Positions 17,282 to 25,403 of a DNA stretch of 64,000 nucleotides are shown one piece after another. The position numbers were made by a program, and so were the translations under genes. The notes beneath the pieces were generated by a model. The model was not told the DNA's origin and made no database searches. It worked only from the letters and a program-made list of their open reading frames with translations. Source of the DNA: Calditrichota bacterium (GTDB lineage Bacteria; CLD3); the NCBI GenBank assembly GCA_008501735.1, contig QQUF01000048.1, forward strand, positions 59,629 to 123,628. The letters are read 5' to 3'. Position 1 is the first letter of the stretch. The number at the start of each line of letters is the position of its first letter.

Positions 17282-17307
17282 TAGGGAACAAAAATTTTTG
17301 TTCCCTA
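17282..17307. repeat. Second copy of the 26-nt TAGGGAAC palindrome
   Basis: This is identical to the copy at 11141-11166: TAGGGAACAAAAA followed directly by its reverse complement. It lies nine bases after the lpxA stop and is followed by CAACC, not a T-run, so the transcript may be processed or only partly terminated here. Confidence 0.85.
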
Positions 17308-17329
17308 CAACCAAAAGGAAGAAACCTTA

Positions 17330-18142
17330 ATGTTTTTACAAAAAATAACGATTCTAATTACCATTTTAATTTTTATAAACACTTTGTTCTCTGCTCCAAA
17401 AGACGGAAGTGATTACGTTTCAGTTGAACTAATTCCATTGACAAACGGAATTGCTCCAAACCAAAGTTTCTACTTGGCAACAAAATTCAAGATTGACAAA
17501 AAATGGCATCTTTATTGGAAAAATCCCGGAGATGCAGGTTTGCCTCCTTCTGTTGAATGGAACCTTCCGAAAGGTTTTATAACAAGCAACTACATTTTTC
17601 CAACTCCAAAGAAGCTTGTCGAAAGTGAAATTTTAAGTTTTGTTTATGATAGGGAACTTTACCTTTTGACAGAAATTAAAGCTCCCGAAGAAATTCCAAA
17701 TTCAATCGAAATCGGTGCAAAAATTGATTGGCTTGTTTGCAAAGACATTTGTCTTCCGGGAAAAGGTGAGGCAAAACTCTCTCTTCCCAAAGTGAATTCT
17801 ATTGAGTCTTCGGAAGAGCAAAAAACACTTCTTGACGGGATAAAATCTAAACTCCCGTTAGAATTAGACTTGAATTTTAAAGCTGAAACCGATGGCAAAA
17901 AAATCATTTTAAAATTTGAGTCGGAAAAAGATTTTTCTGAATTGGAGTTTTATCCTGAAAATGGGGAGTTGTTAGATTACGAGTTTGAGGAAAAAATTAC
18001 CCAAGATGGAAAAATTTACGAAGTTGAATTCAAACGTTCGGAGTACAACGACAAATTACCGAAAAATTTTAAAGGGTTACTTTTCAGTAAAGACTCAAAA
18101 AAAGCTATTTCGGTAAACATAGAGTTAGTTTTAGAGGATTAG
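17330..18142 (+). CDS. DsbD N-terminal-like periplasmic protein
   Basis: The product has 270 residues, with a signal peptide in residues 1-21. The domain resembles the periplasmic N-terminal module of the thiol:disulfide interchange protein DsbD. 'FKIDKKWHLYWKNPGDAGLPPSVEWNLP' has the family pattern, and 'WLVCKDICLPGKGE' carries the pair of cysteines expected to take electrons. The membrane electron-carrying domain of full DsbD is absent, so it must act with a partner protein or as a stand-alone redox carrier. Its end overlaps the convergent ABC transporter gene by four bases. Confidence 0.72.
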   Translation: MFLQKITILITILIFINTLFSAPKDGSDYVSVELIPLTNGIAPNQSFYLATKFKIDKKWHLYWKNPGDAGLPPSVEWNLPKGFITSNYIFPTPKKLVESEILSFVYDRELYLLTEIKAPEEIPNSIEIGAKIDWLVCKDICLPGKGEAKLSLPKVNSIESSEEQKTLLDGIKSKLPLELDLNFKAETDGKKIILKFESEKDFSELEFYPENGELLDYEFEEKITQDGKIYEVEFKRSEYNDKLPKNFKGLLFSKDSKKAISVNIELVLED

Positions 18143-19800
18143 GAAAATTCCTTAAATTTTTCGTTGTGGGAAATCACAAGAATCGTCGAAAACCAATTTT
18201 CAATTCTCAGAAATTCTAACAAAGACTCGACTGTCTTTTCATCAAGGTAAGTTGTCGGTTCGTCAAGAACTAAGATTTCTGCTTCACGTAAAAGTCCTCT
18301 TGCAATCGCAAACTTCTGTCTTTCTCCTCCTGAAAATTTGTTTCCGAGTTCTCCGCCTTTTGTTTCTAAATCTTTTGGTAATTTTTCTAAGACCTTGTCT
18401 AAGCCAAGAATCGCAAAAATTTTCTCTACTTTTGCATAATTTATTTCTTTCCCAAAAGTCAAGTTCTCTGCAAGTGTAAAATCAAAAAGCCTTACTTCTT
18501 GAGGAACAAAAGCAAATAACTCTAAGTAAGTTCCTAATTCAAATTTCTCGACTGAAACTCCGTCAACTAAAATTTTACCCGAATTTGATTTCAAAAGCCC
18601 AAGCATTAATTTTACTAAAGTTGTTTTGCCGAAACCATTTTCACCTGTGAAAATTTTCGTCTCACCTTTTTGGAGTGAAAAGTCAAAATCCTCAAAAACT
18701 TTTGTGCCATTTGGATAAGTAAAGTTTACTTTCTCAAAGCGAATCTCTTTTTCAAATTTTGGACTTTTTGTTTTAACTGCCTCTTGTTCAACCTCTGTAA
18801 AAATTCTTTCGGCAATTCCTTTTCCTTCTTGCAAGAATGCGTTTGCATTGCTCAACTTTTTTAACGGACTCATCAACTGAAAAAGCCCAAGCAGAAAAAC
18901 AACAAAATCATCAGGCGAAATCGTTTTCTCAACTAAGACTTCTTCACTTCCGAGAATTAGTACAAAAGTTAGTGCCAAAATTCCTAAGAACTCCGAAAGA
19001 GGTGAGGCTAAACTTTGACGAGAAATTACTTTACCACGAACTTTGAAGTAATTTTGTAACTCTTTCTCAAATTTTGAAAAAAAGAATTTCTCACTTCTAA
19101 AAGTCTTGAGCAACAAAATCCCATCAAAAGTTTCTTTGGCAATTTCTGTAATTCTTGCAAAAATCTCTTGCCCAAGTTTTCCTTGAGATTTTAAAGTTTT
19201 TGTCAAAAATCGAATAAAAACAAGACTGACTCCACAAACAGCAAAAGTTAAAAAAGTGAGTTTTGGCGAAATCCAAAGAACCACAGAAAAGTAAGCCAAA
19301 ACCAAAATCGGCTCTTTCAAGAGAATGACAAAATTTTGAAAAACAGTTGCCATTAATCTTTCAATGTCTTGAGTAATTTTGGAAATATTTTCGCCTGTTG
19401 AAACGGCTTCGAAATAACTAAGCGGGTTTTGCAAAAGCGTTTCAAAAAGTTGCTTTCGAAGTTTAAGGGAAGTCTTTTCTTGTAAAAGTGAAAGTGAGAA
19501 ATTTGAGGTAAAAGCAAAAAGATTACGCAATCCAAAAAGTGAAATAATTAATAAGGAAACTCTAAAAAAAAGCCCTTCGCTTTTGCTTGGCTCAATTAAA
19601 AACGCGATTAAATTTTTTGGATTAAAATTAAAAATTGAAGTTTGTTCAGTGAGTAAATTTTCTTTGCCGAACAGAACGGAAAAAAGAGGCGAAACACTCC
19701 ACAAAGCCAAACTACTAAAAATTCCGTAAGCGATTACGCTAAGCAAAATTGTTGCTAGAGTTTTCTTGTCGGAGAGTAGAATTTTGAAGAAAGGCTTCAT
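18139..19800 (-). CDS. MsbA-like ABC exporter (permease-ATPase half transporter)
   Basis: The 553-residue half transporter has about six N-terminal membrane segments (to about residue 310) and a C-terminal ATPase. Walker A is 'GENGFGKTT' at 386-394, the signature 'FSGGERQ' is at 489-495, Walker B 'ILVLDEPT' is at 509-516 and the switch His is near 545. The family includes lipid A and lipid flippases and drug exporters. The substrate is unknown here, and a lipid role is plausible given the nearby lipid A genes, which are on the other strand. The downstream end is cut short compared with many members ('HNEKFKEFS'). Its start overlaps the O-methyltransferase gene by four bases. Confidence 0.85.
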   Translation of the reverse strand: MKPFFKILLSDKKTLATILLSVIAYGIFSSLALWSVSPLFSVLFGKENLLTEQTSIFNFNPKNLIAFLIEPSKSEGLFFRVSLLIISLFGLRNLFAFTSNFSLSLLQEKTSLKLRKQLFETLLQNPLSYFEAVSTGENISKITQDIERLMATVFQNFVILLKEPILVLAYFSVVLWISPKLTFLTFAVCGVSLVFIRFLTKTLKSQGKLGQEIFARITEIAKETFDGILLLKTFRSEKFFFSKFEKELQNYFKVRGKVISRQSLASPLSEFLGILALTFVLILGSEEVLVEKTISPDDFVVFLLGLFQLMSPLKKLSNANAFLQEGKGIAERIFTEVEQEAVKTKSPKFEKEIRFEKVNFTYPNGTKVFEDFDFSLQKGETKIFTGENGFGKTTLVKLMLGLLKSNSGKILVDGVSVEKFELGTYLELFAFVPQEVRLFDFTLAENLTFGKEINYAKVEKIFAILGLDKVLEKLPKDLETKGGELGNKFSGGERQKFAIARGLLREAEILVLDEPTTYLDEKTVESLLEFLRIENWFSTILVISHNEKFKEFS

Positions 19801-20420
19801 TTTATTTTGTAGCTCAAACCAATTCCGTCTTTTAATGGCAAAATTGTTGTGTGGAATTCCTCTGACTCAAGCAACATTTTTCGGTAAGTTTCGAGGTAAG
19901 GGTTAATTTTTTGCGGGACTTTTTTCTTTTTGACTCTGAGAATGTTGTCAGTTACCAAAAGTCCGCCGAGTTTCAGTTTCTCTTTGGCAATTGGCAAGGC
20001 TTTCGGGTAAAGATATTTGTCGCAATCAAGTAAAATTAAGTCAAATTTCTCTGTTTGTTCTTCTAAAATTGTGAGTCCGTTTCCGACACAAAATTCAATT
20101 TTTTCACTAATTCCTTCTTCAAGAAAAGATTCTGTAGCCATTTCTTTATATTTCGGGTTTAAATCAGTACAAATAATTTTTCCATTTTCAGGAAGGTTTC
20201 TAGCGAACCAAAAAGCTGAGTAGCCAAAACCTGAACCAACTTCAAAAATTAACTTTGAATTTGTGAGCAAAACGAGTTGGCTAAGGAAATTTCCGACTAC
20301 TTTCCCGACAACCGGAAAGTCTGTTTTTAAAGCAAAATTTTCTAATCTTTGGTGAGTTTCTGAAAGTTTAGGTTGGATTGATTCGAGGTAATTTTCGACT
20401 TCGTTATGTGAGATTTGCAT
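19797..20420 (-). CDS. Class I SAM O-methyltransferase (family 3)
   Basis: The 207-residue enzyme has the SAM-binding motif 'FEVGSGFGYSAFWFA' near residue 79, the acidic 'ICTDLNPKY' of motif post-I, and 'FDLILLDCDKYLYPKAL' plus 'LLVTDNIL', which are the metal and substrate motifs of the catechol/caffeoyl-CoA O-methyltransferase family. The natural acceptor cannot be deduced. It is followed, with a four-base overlap, by the MsbA-like transporter gene, so a modified small molecule or lipid that is then exported is one possible reading. Confidence 0.82.
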   Translation of the reverse strand: MQISHNEVENYLESIQPKLSETHQRLENFALKTDFPVVGKVVGNFLSQLVLLTNSKLIFEVGSGFGYSAFWFARNLPENGKIICTDLNPKYKEMATESFLEEGISEKIEFCVGNGLTILEEQTEKFDLILLDCDKYLYPKALPIAKEKLKLGGLLVTDNILRVKKKKVPQKINPYLETYRKMLLESEEFHTTILPLKDGIGLSYKIK

Positions 20421-20526
20421 TTTTAATTAACTTAATTTTAAATTTTTAGATTGTTCTTTTGCAATTTAGCAAATTATCTTAGGAGTTCAAATTCTTACAA
20501 ATTTTCACCAAACCAAAAGTTACAAA

Positions 20527-20907
20527 ATGTCTTTGAATAATTTTTTAAAACCGATTAGTCTAATTTTAATTGCTTTGTTTTTATTTACTTCCTGTTCGCA
20601 ACGAGTTTTTGTGGACAACACAGAAATTGAAGAGACTTTTCCGAAGAATAAGAAAAATGGAAATATTTTTGTCGGAGATATTTTACTCGGTGAGACAATT
20701 CAGTTTGATTCCTTTGAACTTTTAGAATCTAACGAAAAGTTTTTTGTGGCAGCGGTTTCACGAAAAAGTAAAATTGATACTTTGAATTTTAAACATTCTG
20801 AAACCACAGTTTCTTACGACAAGTTCAGCAAAGCTCAAACAATTTCTTCACTAATTTCTGGAAGCATTTTAACTGGTCTAATTATTTGGACAATTTTTAG
20901 GGATTAG
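20527..20907 (+). CDS. Small lipoprotein with C-terminal membrane segment, unknown
   Basis: The product has 126 residues. A hydrophobic N-terminus ends in the lipobox 'LFTSC' (Cys near 23). The middle is polar and beta-rich, and the last 20 residues ('SLISGSILTGLIIWTIF') form a membrane segment. I do not recognise the family. The layout resembles small Bacteroidota lipoproteins annotated only as hypothetical. It stands alone between divergent and convergent neighbours, ending three bases before the stop of the metallo-hydrolase gene. Confidence 0.6.
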   Translation: MSLNNFLKPISLILIALFLFTSCSQRVFVDNTEIEETFPKNKKNGNIFVGDILLGETIQFDSFELLESNEKFFVAAVSRKSKIDTLNFKHSETTVSYDKFSKAQTISSLISGSILTGLIIWTIFRD

Positions 20908-20910
20908 TTT

Positions 20911-21564
20911 TTACACCAAAAACGGATTCATTCGTTTTTCCAAACCGATTTTCGTGTTCGGTCCGTGTCCGGGAATTACGATTGAATCGTCGTCTAAAGT
21001 AAGAAGTCTGTTTTTGATTGAGCCAACCAAAACTTCCATAGAAATTCCCCAAAGGTCAGTTCTTCCGACACTTGACTGAAAAAGTGTGTCTCCTGTAAAA
21101 ATTAAATTTTCGTCTCCTTCAACTTGGAAACAAGAACTTCCTTCTGTGTGTCCGGGAGTAAAAATTATGTTTAATTTGTGGTCGCCGAAAGTGATAATTT
21201 CTTCGTCTTCAAAGTAGTGGTCAACAGGTGAAATTTCTTTGAAGTTGGGCCAAAAATCCTGAAACCACCTTTCACGAGTAAAGTCGAGTTGTTTTTGGAA
21301 ATTTTCGTAAAGCCACTTTTCTTTTTCGTGCATCATCACTTGTCCGTTGGTTGCATCTTTGACTTCTTTTGTCGCAGAAATATGGTCAACGTGAGTGTGA
21401 GTGTGCAAGATTGCTTTTACTTTAAAGCCTTGCTGAGTGATGAGGTTTAGGATTTTTTGAGCTTCGTCGCCAGGGTCAATGATGATTGCTTCGAGAGTTT
21501 TCTCACAACCTAAAATTGAACAGTTACAGCCTAAAGCACCAACAGGAAAAGTTTTAACAAACAT
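20911..21564 (-). CDS. Metallo-beta-lactamase-fold hydrolase (glyoxalase II-like)
   Basis: The 217-residue protein has the MBL metal site 'HTHTHVDH' at residues 54-61, then 'FTPGHTEGSSCF' and 'IFTGDTLF', and ends with 'VIPGHGPNTKIGLEKRMNP', where a His completes the two-metal site. It is typical of short glyoxalase II-like thioester hydrolases. The long C-terminal substrate domain of true glyoxalase II is absent. Detoxification of thioesters or a persulfide dioxygenase-like role are options. It sits directly downstream of an unknown gene on the same strand (gap 18 bases). Confidence 0.85.
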   Translation of the reverse strand: MFVKTFPVGALGCNCSILGCEKTLEAIIIDPGDEAQKILNLITQQGFKVKAILHTHTHVDHISATKEVKDATNGQVMMHEKEKWLYENFQKQLDFTRERWFQDFWPNFKEISPVDHYFEDEEIITFGDHKLNIIFTPGHTEGSSCFQVEGDENLIFTGDTLFQSSVGRTDLWGISMEVLVGSIKNRLLTLDDDSIVIPGHGPNTKIGLEKRMNPFLV

Positions 21565-21582
21565 TTTTAGCTTTTAATTTTT

Positions 21583-22155
21583 TTAGAAGAATCGAGTAAG
21601 AGCGTTAATCAAACCTGTGTACTGCCAAAATTTATCAATTGACTCTTTTGGGAAATTGAAAAAATCAATAATTGTTACTTCATTAATTTCTTCTAAGTAA
21701 TCAATAAAAAGTGAAGGAAACTCACCAACTTTAATATTTTCGTCAAGAAATTCTTCACCAATTTCTCCTAAGAAACGATTGACCTTTTCAGAAATGATGC
21801 TTGCAAAACACCACTCGCTCATCACGTAAGAAAAGTCTGCTTTGTGAGTGTAATAAAGTTCGGCTTGAATAAAAATTAATTTGTAAATATACCTTTGAGC
21901 ATAAAGGAAAGACTTTTTTTCAAATTCGTTAAAATCACAAATTTTGATTTTGTCATCAACAATCTTTTGTTTATAAATTGCCAATTCAGCGACTTTTTCT
22001 AAAAAAGAATAGTAGTCGTCAATGCAAACTTGCTTCTTTTCCAAAACTGAACTTGTGTAAAAATAACCGTTATTTCTTTTCTCTAAAAAACCACTCTCCG
22101 ACATTAACTCCAAGTCAGATTCGTTGAACCCTCTTTTAGAACCATTTACAAACAT
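21583..22155 (-). CDS. Hypothetical protein
   Basis: The product has 190 residues, and I do not recognise the family. It has no signal peptide. The N-terminal 35 residues ('GFNESDLELMSESGFLEKRNNGYFYTS') could fold as a small winged helix. The rest is helical and rich in aromatic residues ('YAQRYIYKLIFIQAELYYTH'). It could be a cytoplasmic regulator or scaffold. It is read with the metallo-hydrolase gene and is separated from the Wzi-like gene by 70 bases that show nothing clear. Confidence 0.55.
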   Translation of the reverse strand: MFVNGSKRGFNESDLELMSESGFLEKRNNGYFYTSSVLEKKQVCIDDYYSFLEKVAELAIYKQKIVDDKIKICDFNEFEKKSFLYAQRYIYKLIFIQAELYYTHKADFSYVMSEWCFASIISEKVNRFLGEIGEEFLDENIKVGEFPSLFIDYLEEINEVTIIDFFNFPKESIDKFWQYTGLINALTRFF

Positions 22156-22225
22156 TCTAGAACCTATAATAGTTTTGATTTAATAAAATTTAACTTCGAT
22201 TGCTCAAAGAATCAAGAATTGAATT

Positions 22226-23875
22226 TTAAAAATTTCCACTCACTGAAAAATCATACAAAATTCCAAACTTGAAATAACTTACACCACTGAATTTTTCACC
22301 TGAAATATTTTGGTAATTTGATACGCTTGCAAAATCAACATCTAAAACTGCTCGCAAATTTTCTCTGTGAATGTATTCGAGACCAAGTGAATATTCCAAA
22401 GTTTTTTCCGCTTTTTTTACATCGTCGCTTACAAAAGGAAAATCTTCTTCGTAACCTTCTTCAGCCGTGAAATTCAAGTAGGCTTTGTTGAATCTGTCAA
22501 CAATGTTCAAATCACCTTTACGATAAAATTTCCCGCCGAAAGTAGCTTGTAATTTTGGCAAAATTCTACCTGAAATTTGCAAATCAAAAAGTTCAAAATT
22601 ATTGCCAAAAGGGTGAGCAATTGCCTTTGTTCTGTGAAGAAATTTCTCAGCTCCTTTATCTTGACCGTTGAAAGTTCTATTTGTTACTCTAAAATACTCT
22701 GCTGAAAATGTGTAACCTGAAAATCCGAAAAAATCAGCCCAATCAGTTCCAAGCAAAATTCCCATTTCCGTTGGTTCAAGGTCTTCAGGTGAAGAATCAT
22801 CAATTTGGTAATCGTCAATGACAACACCTCCGTAAAGTCTCAAATTATTTTTCAAGTAATAGTCAAAATCAAAGCTTAAAATTGAATTTCCTCCTTCACC
22901 TTTCAAGTCGTCGTTTGCTTGTTCGCCTGTGTAAAATCCCATTGGATTTACGTAATTCAGTTCAAAACTTCGGTCTTCACCAGAGTAAAGGTAAATTTCC
23001 GAAAGCCCTAAATTTAGTTTTCCATCTAAAAAATTCAAGTCAAGACGATGACCGTTTACAAATCGATTTGAAAGATAAAATCCTGCTTTTTGCGGATTGG
23101 TAGCGAATTGAGTTGAAGTTGAGTCGTCAGAAAAAGACTTGTCAAGTCTGATTCCGAAAAATGAAAACTTTGCAAAACTATTTTTGAGTTCCACAAAGTA
23201 TTGGTCGAAAGGTTCTGAGTTGTCCGAAAAAACTAATTTCCCTGTTCTACCTGGTCCGAGAGTTAGGTAATCTCTTCCGAGTTTTGCTGTCAGAAATTTG
23301 TAGTCTGCTAAAATGTAAGCCGATTCGTTGTAACCTCGAAGTCCGAATCTTTCGTTTCCTGAATAGCTTAGTTGGTAGTCAAGTTCTCCATCTAACAAGA
23401 TTTTTTGGTAAACTCCTAAGTATTCATTTACTTCAAAGCCTAAGTTTGTTCGCAAAAAAACTGTTGTTTTCGATTCGGTTTCTTTTTCTATTTTGGTTCG
23501 GCTTTCTGCTGTCAAATCAAATCTGCTTTGGTAATTTTTGTCAGCATTTATAAATTTTGGTTCAAGTGTAAAACCTGCTTGAAGACTCGAATTCCCTTCA
23601 GAAGCAAATTCGCTTTCCAACTCGTTTTCAATTTCGGTTCTCAAAACTTTTTCGTAGCTAAAATCATCTGCCCAAGTTTCCTTCTCAAAAGCTTTAACAA
23701 TTTCACCTTTTGTGAAAGGAAGGTTGTTGAGGTCAAGTTTTGCAAGTTTGCCTCTGATTTTGAGTTCTTGAATATTTTTGTAAATCCAGTGGTTTGTCGG
23801 GATTGTTTCGGTAAGTCCTGCAAAAGCAGAATTGAAGCTAAAAGCTAAGGAAAGTGCAAGTATTGTTTTTTTCAA
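22226..23875 (-). CDS. Wzi-like capsule assembly outer membrane protein
   Basis: The 549-residue protein has a signal peptide ending 'SAFAG' near residue 20. The mature N-terminus 'TNHWIYKNIQELKIRGKL...PFTKGEIVKAF' is the helical prelude found in the capsule assembly protein Wzi family. Then come many amphipathic beta strands, including 'AKLGRDYLTLGPGRTGKLVFSDNSEPFDQYFVE', a conserved Wzi feature. It is predicted to be an outer membrane barrel that tethers or assembles surface polysaccharide. It follows the paiB-like gene on the same strand. Confidence 0.78.
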   Translation of the reverse strand: MKKTILALSLAFSFNSAFAGLTETIPTNHWIYKNIQELKIRGKLAKLDLNNLPFTKGEIVKAFEKETWADDFSYEKVLRTEIENELESEFASEGNSSLQAGFTLEPKFINADKNYQSRFDLTAESRTKIEKETESKTTVFLRTNLGFEVNEYLGVYQKILLDGELDYQLSYSGNERFGLRGYNESAYILADYKFLTAKLGRDYLTLGPGRTGKLVFSDNSEPFDQYFVELKNSFAKFSFFGIRLDKSFSDDSTSTQFATNPQKAGFYLSNRFVNGHRLDLNFLDGKLNLGLSEIYLYSGEDRSFELNYVNPMGFYTGEQANDDLKGEGGNSILSFDFDYYLKNNLRLYGGVVIDDYQIDDSSPEDLEPTEMGILLGTDWADFFGFSGYTFSAEYFRVTNRTFNGQDKGAEKFLHRTKAIAHPFGNNFELFDLQISGRILPKLQATFGGKFYRKGDLNIVDRFNKAYLNFTAEEGYEEDFPFVSDDVKKAEKTLEYSLGLEYIHRENLRAVLDVDFASVSNYQNISGEKFSGVSYFKFGILYDFSVSGNF

Positions 23876-23892
23876 TTTTAATTCCTGTCGGT

Positions 23893-24513
23893 TTAATTCT
23901 TTTTCAGTTTTTCTTCCATTAAAAAAGCAATTTTTCTTGAATCTTCCAAGTCAGATTTTTTCAAGTTATCAATTATTTTTTTGCGTCTTTCGGCAGTGTG
24001 ATTTTGGCTTAGTTTCGATTTGCCAAAAATCTTCGTTACTTCGATTTTAAACCCAACAATTGCTTTTAAATAGCTTTGTTTGACCTTCTCAGGCATTTCG
24101 GGTTTCCAAGGAATTGGGAAATCTTTTTCGTTAAACTTAGTCAGTTTTTCCAAAATCTCAAAAAGTGCTTTCTCTTCTCTCACCAATTTCACTTTGCCAT
24201 AAACGTGAACCGCTGTGTAATTCCAAGTTGGAACTCCAAAGTCGTCAAACCAATTCGGTGAAATGTAGGAATGAGCTTCGTTAAAAATTACCAAAACTTC
24301 TTTTTCTTCAAGGTTTTTCCATTGTGGATTTGCAATTGCTAAATGTCCGAACAAAGTTCCCTTCTCGCTTTTATTTTCTTCAAGGAAAAAAGGCAAGTGA
24401 GTTGCAAAGGGAAGTTCGTCAACAGTCGAAACCAGAGTTCCGAAACTATTTTCGTGAATGTTTTTTTTTATCTTTTCAAGGTCGGTTTCTAAAAAATGTT
24501 TTGGAATGTACAA
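23893..24513 (-). CDS. PaiB-like FMN-binding protein
   Basis: The 206-residue protein matches the PaiB family (FMN-binding split barrel, described as a negative transcriptional regulator in Bacillus). 'MYIPKHFLETDLEKI' is the typical start, 'THLPFFLEE' and 'GHLAIANPQWKNL' follow, and 'AHSYISPNWFDDFGVPTWNYTAVHVYGK' is the diagnostic block. A role as an FMN-dependent oxidoreductase rather than a DNA-binding regulator is possible. It lies between eutN and the Wzi-like gene in a reverse-strand run of four genes. Confidence 0.85.
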   Translation of the reverse strand: MYIPKHFLETDLEKIKKNIHENSFGTLVSTVDELPFATHLPFFLEENKSEKGTLFGHLAIANPQWKNLEEKEVLVIFNEAHSYISPNWFDDFGVPTWNYTAVHVYGKVKLVREEKALFEILEKLTKFNEKDFPIPWKPEMPEKVKQSYLKAIVGFKIEVTKIFGKSKLSQNHTAERRKKIIDNLKKSDLEDSRKIAFLMEEKLKKN

Positions 24514-24533
24514 ATCTAACTCCTTGAGTTTCC

Positions 24534-24797
24534 CTATTTGTCAACTCTGTCAACGATTCCGATAATTCCTGCGTCAACGGGTGAAAGAGGATTTTTCATT
24601 GGAACGATTGCTTCTTTTGAAGTAACGTAGAAAACGATTTCACCAACTCCAACTCCTGCAAAATCTAAAGCAACGATTTCATCGCCGATTTTTTTTAGTT
24701 CTGAATTTATTGGCTGAATCAACATCATTTTGTGTCCTTCAACTTCGGAGTGCTTTTGTGTTGCCCAAATATTTCCGACGACTTTAGCTAAAAACAT
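24534..24797 (-). CDS. EutN/CcmL-family microcompartment vertex protein
   Basis: This 87-residue protein has the full pattern of BMC pentamer proteins: 'MFLAKVVGNIWATQKH' at the N-terminus, 'GHKMMLIQPI' in the second strand, 'VALDFAGVGVGEIVFYVTS' in the middle and 'PVDAGIIGIVDRV' at the end. Such proteins cap the vertices of bacterial microcompartment shells. No hexameric shell protein (Pfam BMC) or core enzyme is next to it. The neighbours are a TPR protein and a PaiB-like protein. A candidate cargo, DeoC with an encapsulation-like N-terminus, lies about 18 kb away at 42942-43676. Confidence 0.88.
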   Translation of the reverse strand: MFLAKVVGNIWATQKHSEVEGHKMMLIQPINSELKKIGDEIVALDFAGVGVGEIVFYVTSKEAIVPMKNPLSPVDAGIIGIVDRVDK

Positions 24798-24800
24798 TTT

Positions 24801-25283
24801 CTAATTTACCTTTTTGACTAAGTTCCAGTAAGCTTTTTCTGCTAGTTCGTAACTTGGTTCAATTCTTAAAGTTGCTTTGTATTCTTCCAAGGCTTCAAGC
24901 CACTTTCCTTGTTTTTCCAAAATCCTTGCGTAATTCAAATGTGGAAAATGATGACTTTCGTAACGCTTTGCTTTCATTGCCTTTTTGAGCCAAGGAATTG
25001 CCTCATCGAATCTTTTAAGTTCAACAAGGTAAGCTCCGATATCGTTGTAAGGATTTCCAAAATCAGGGTCAACTTCGATTGCAATTTTGCAAAGTTCAAT
25101 TGCCCTTATGTATTCTTTTTCAAAGCTGTAAGCCCAACCCATAAAAGTGTACGCTTCTGCTGTTGGGTAAAGTTCAATTGATTCCTCGTAAAGTTCGATT
25201 GCCTTTTTAACGTTGCCATTCATTTGCAATTTGTAGGCTTTTTTGAGTAATTCTTCTGCTTTTTTTAGGGAATCAAATTCCAT
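24801..25283 (-). CDS. TPR-repeat protein
   Basis: The 160-residue protein is built of about four tetratricopeptide repeats, for example 'AIELYEESIELYPTAEAYTFMGWAYSFEKEY', and has no signal peptide, so it should be cytoplasmic. TPR proteins are adaptors for protein assembly. The stop is three bases before the EutN start codon, so both are probably translated together. An assembly or scaffold role for the microcompartment is possible but only inferred from position. Confidence 0.8.
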   Translation of the reverse strand: MEFDSLKKAEELLKKAYKLQMNGNVKKAIELYEESIELYPTAEAYTFMGWAYSFEKEYIRAIELCKIAIEVDPDFGNPYNDIGAYLVELKRFDEAIPWLKKAMKAKRYESHHFPHLNYARILEKQGKWLEALEEYKATLRIEPSYELAEKAYWNLVKKVN

Positions 25284-25334
25284 TTTTTACCTTTGATTTT
25301 CAGTTAAGGTCATAATTTAAAACAAATTTTTAGC

Positions 25335-25365
25335 TTTGAGCATTTTAGTTACGGTTTTATCTTTT
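25335..25365 (+). promoter_or_regulatory. Candidate promoter for livH
   Basis: TTTG at 25335-25338 and TATCTTTT at 25358-25365 are spaced by 19 bases, a close match to the Bacteroidota pattern. The livH start codon lies about 40 bases downstream. Confidence 0.5.
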
Positions 25366-25403
25366 TCGCTAAATTTCCCACAAACAAAATTCAAAAATAT
25401 TTA

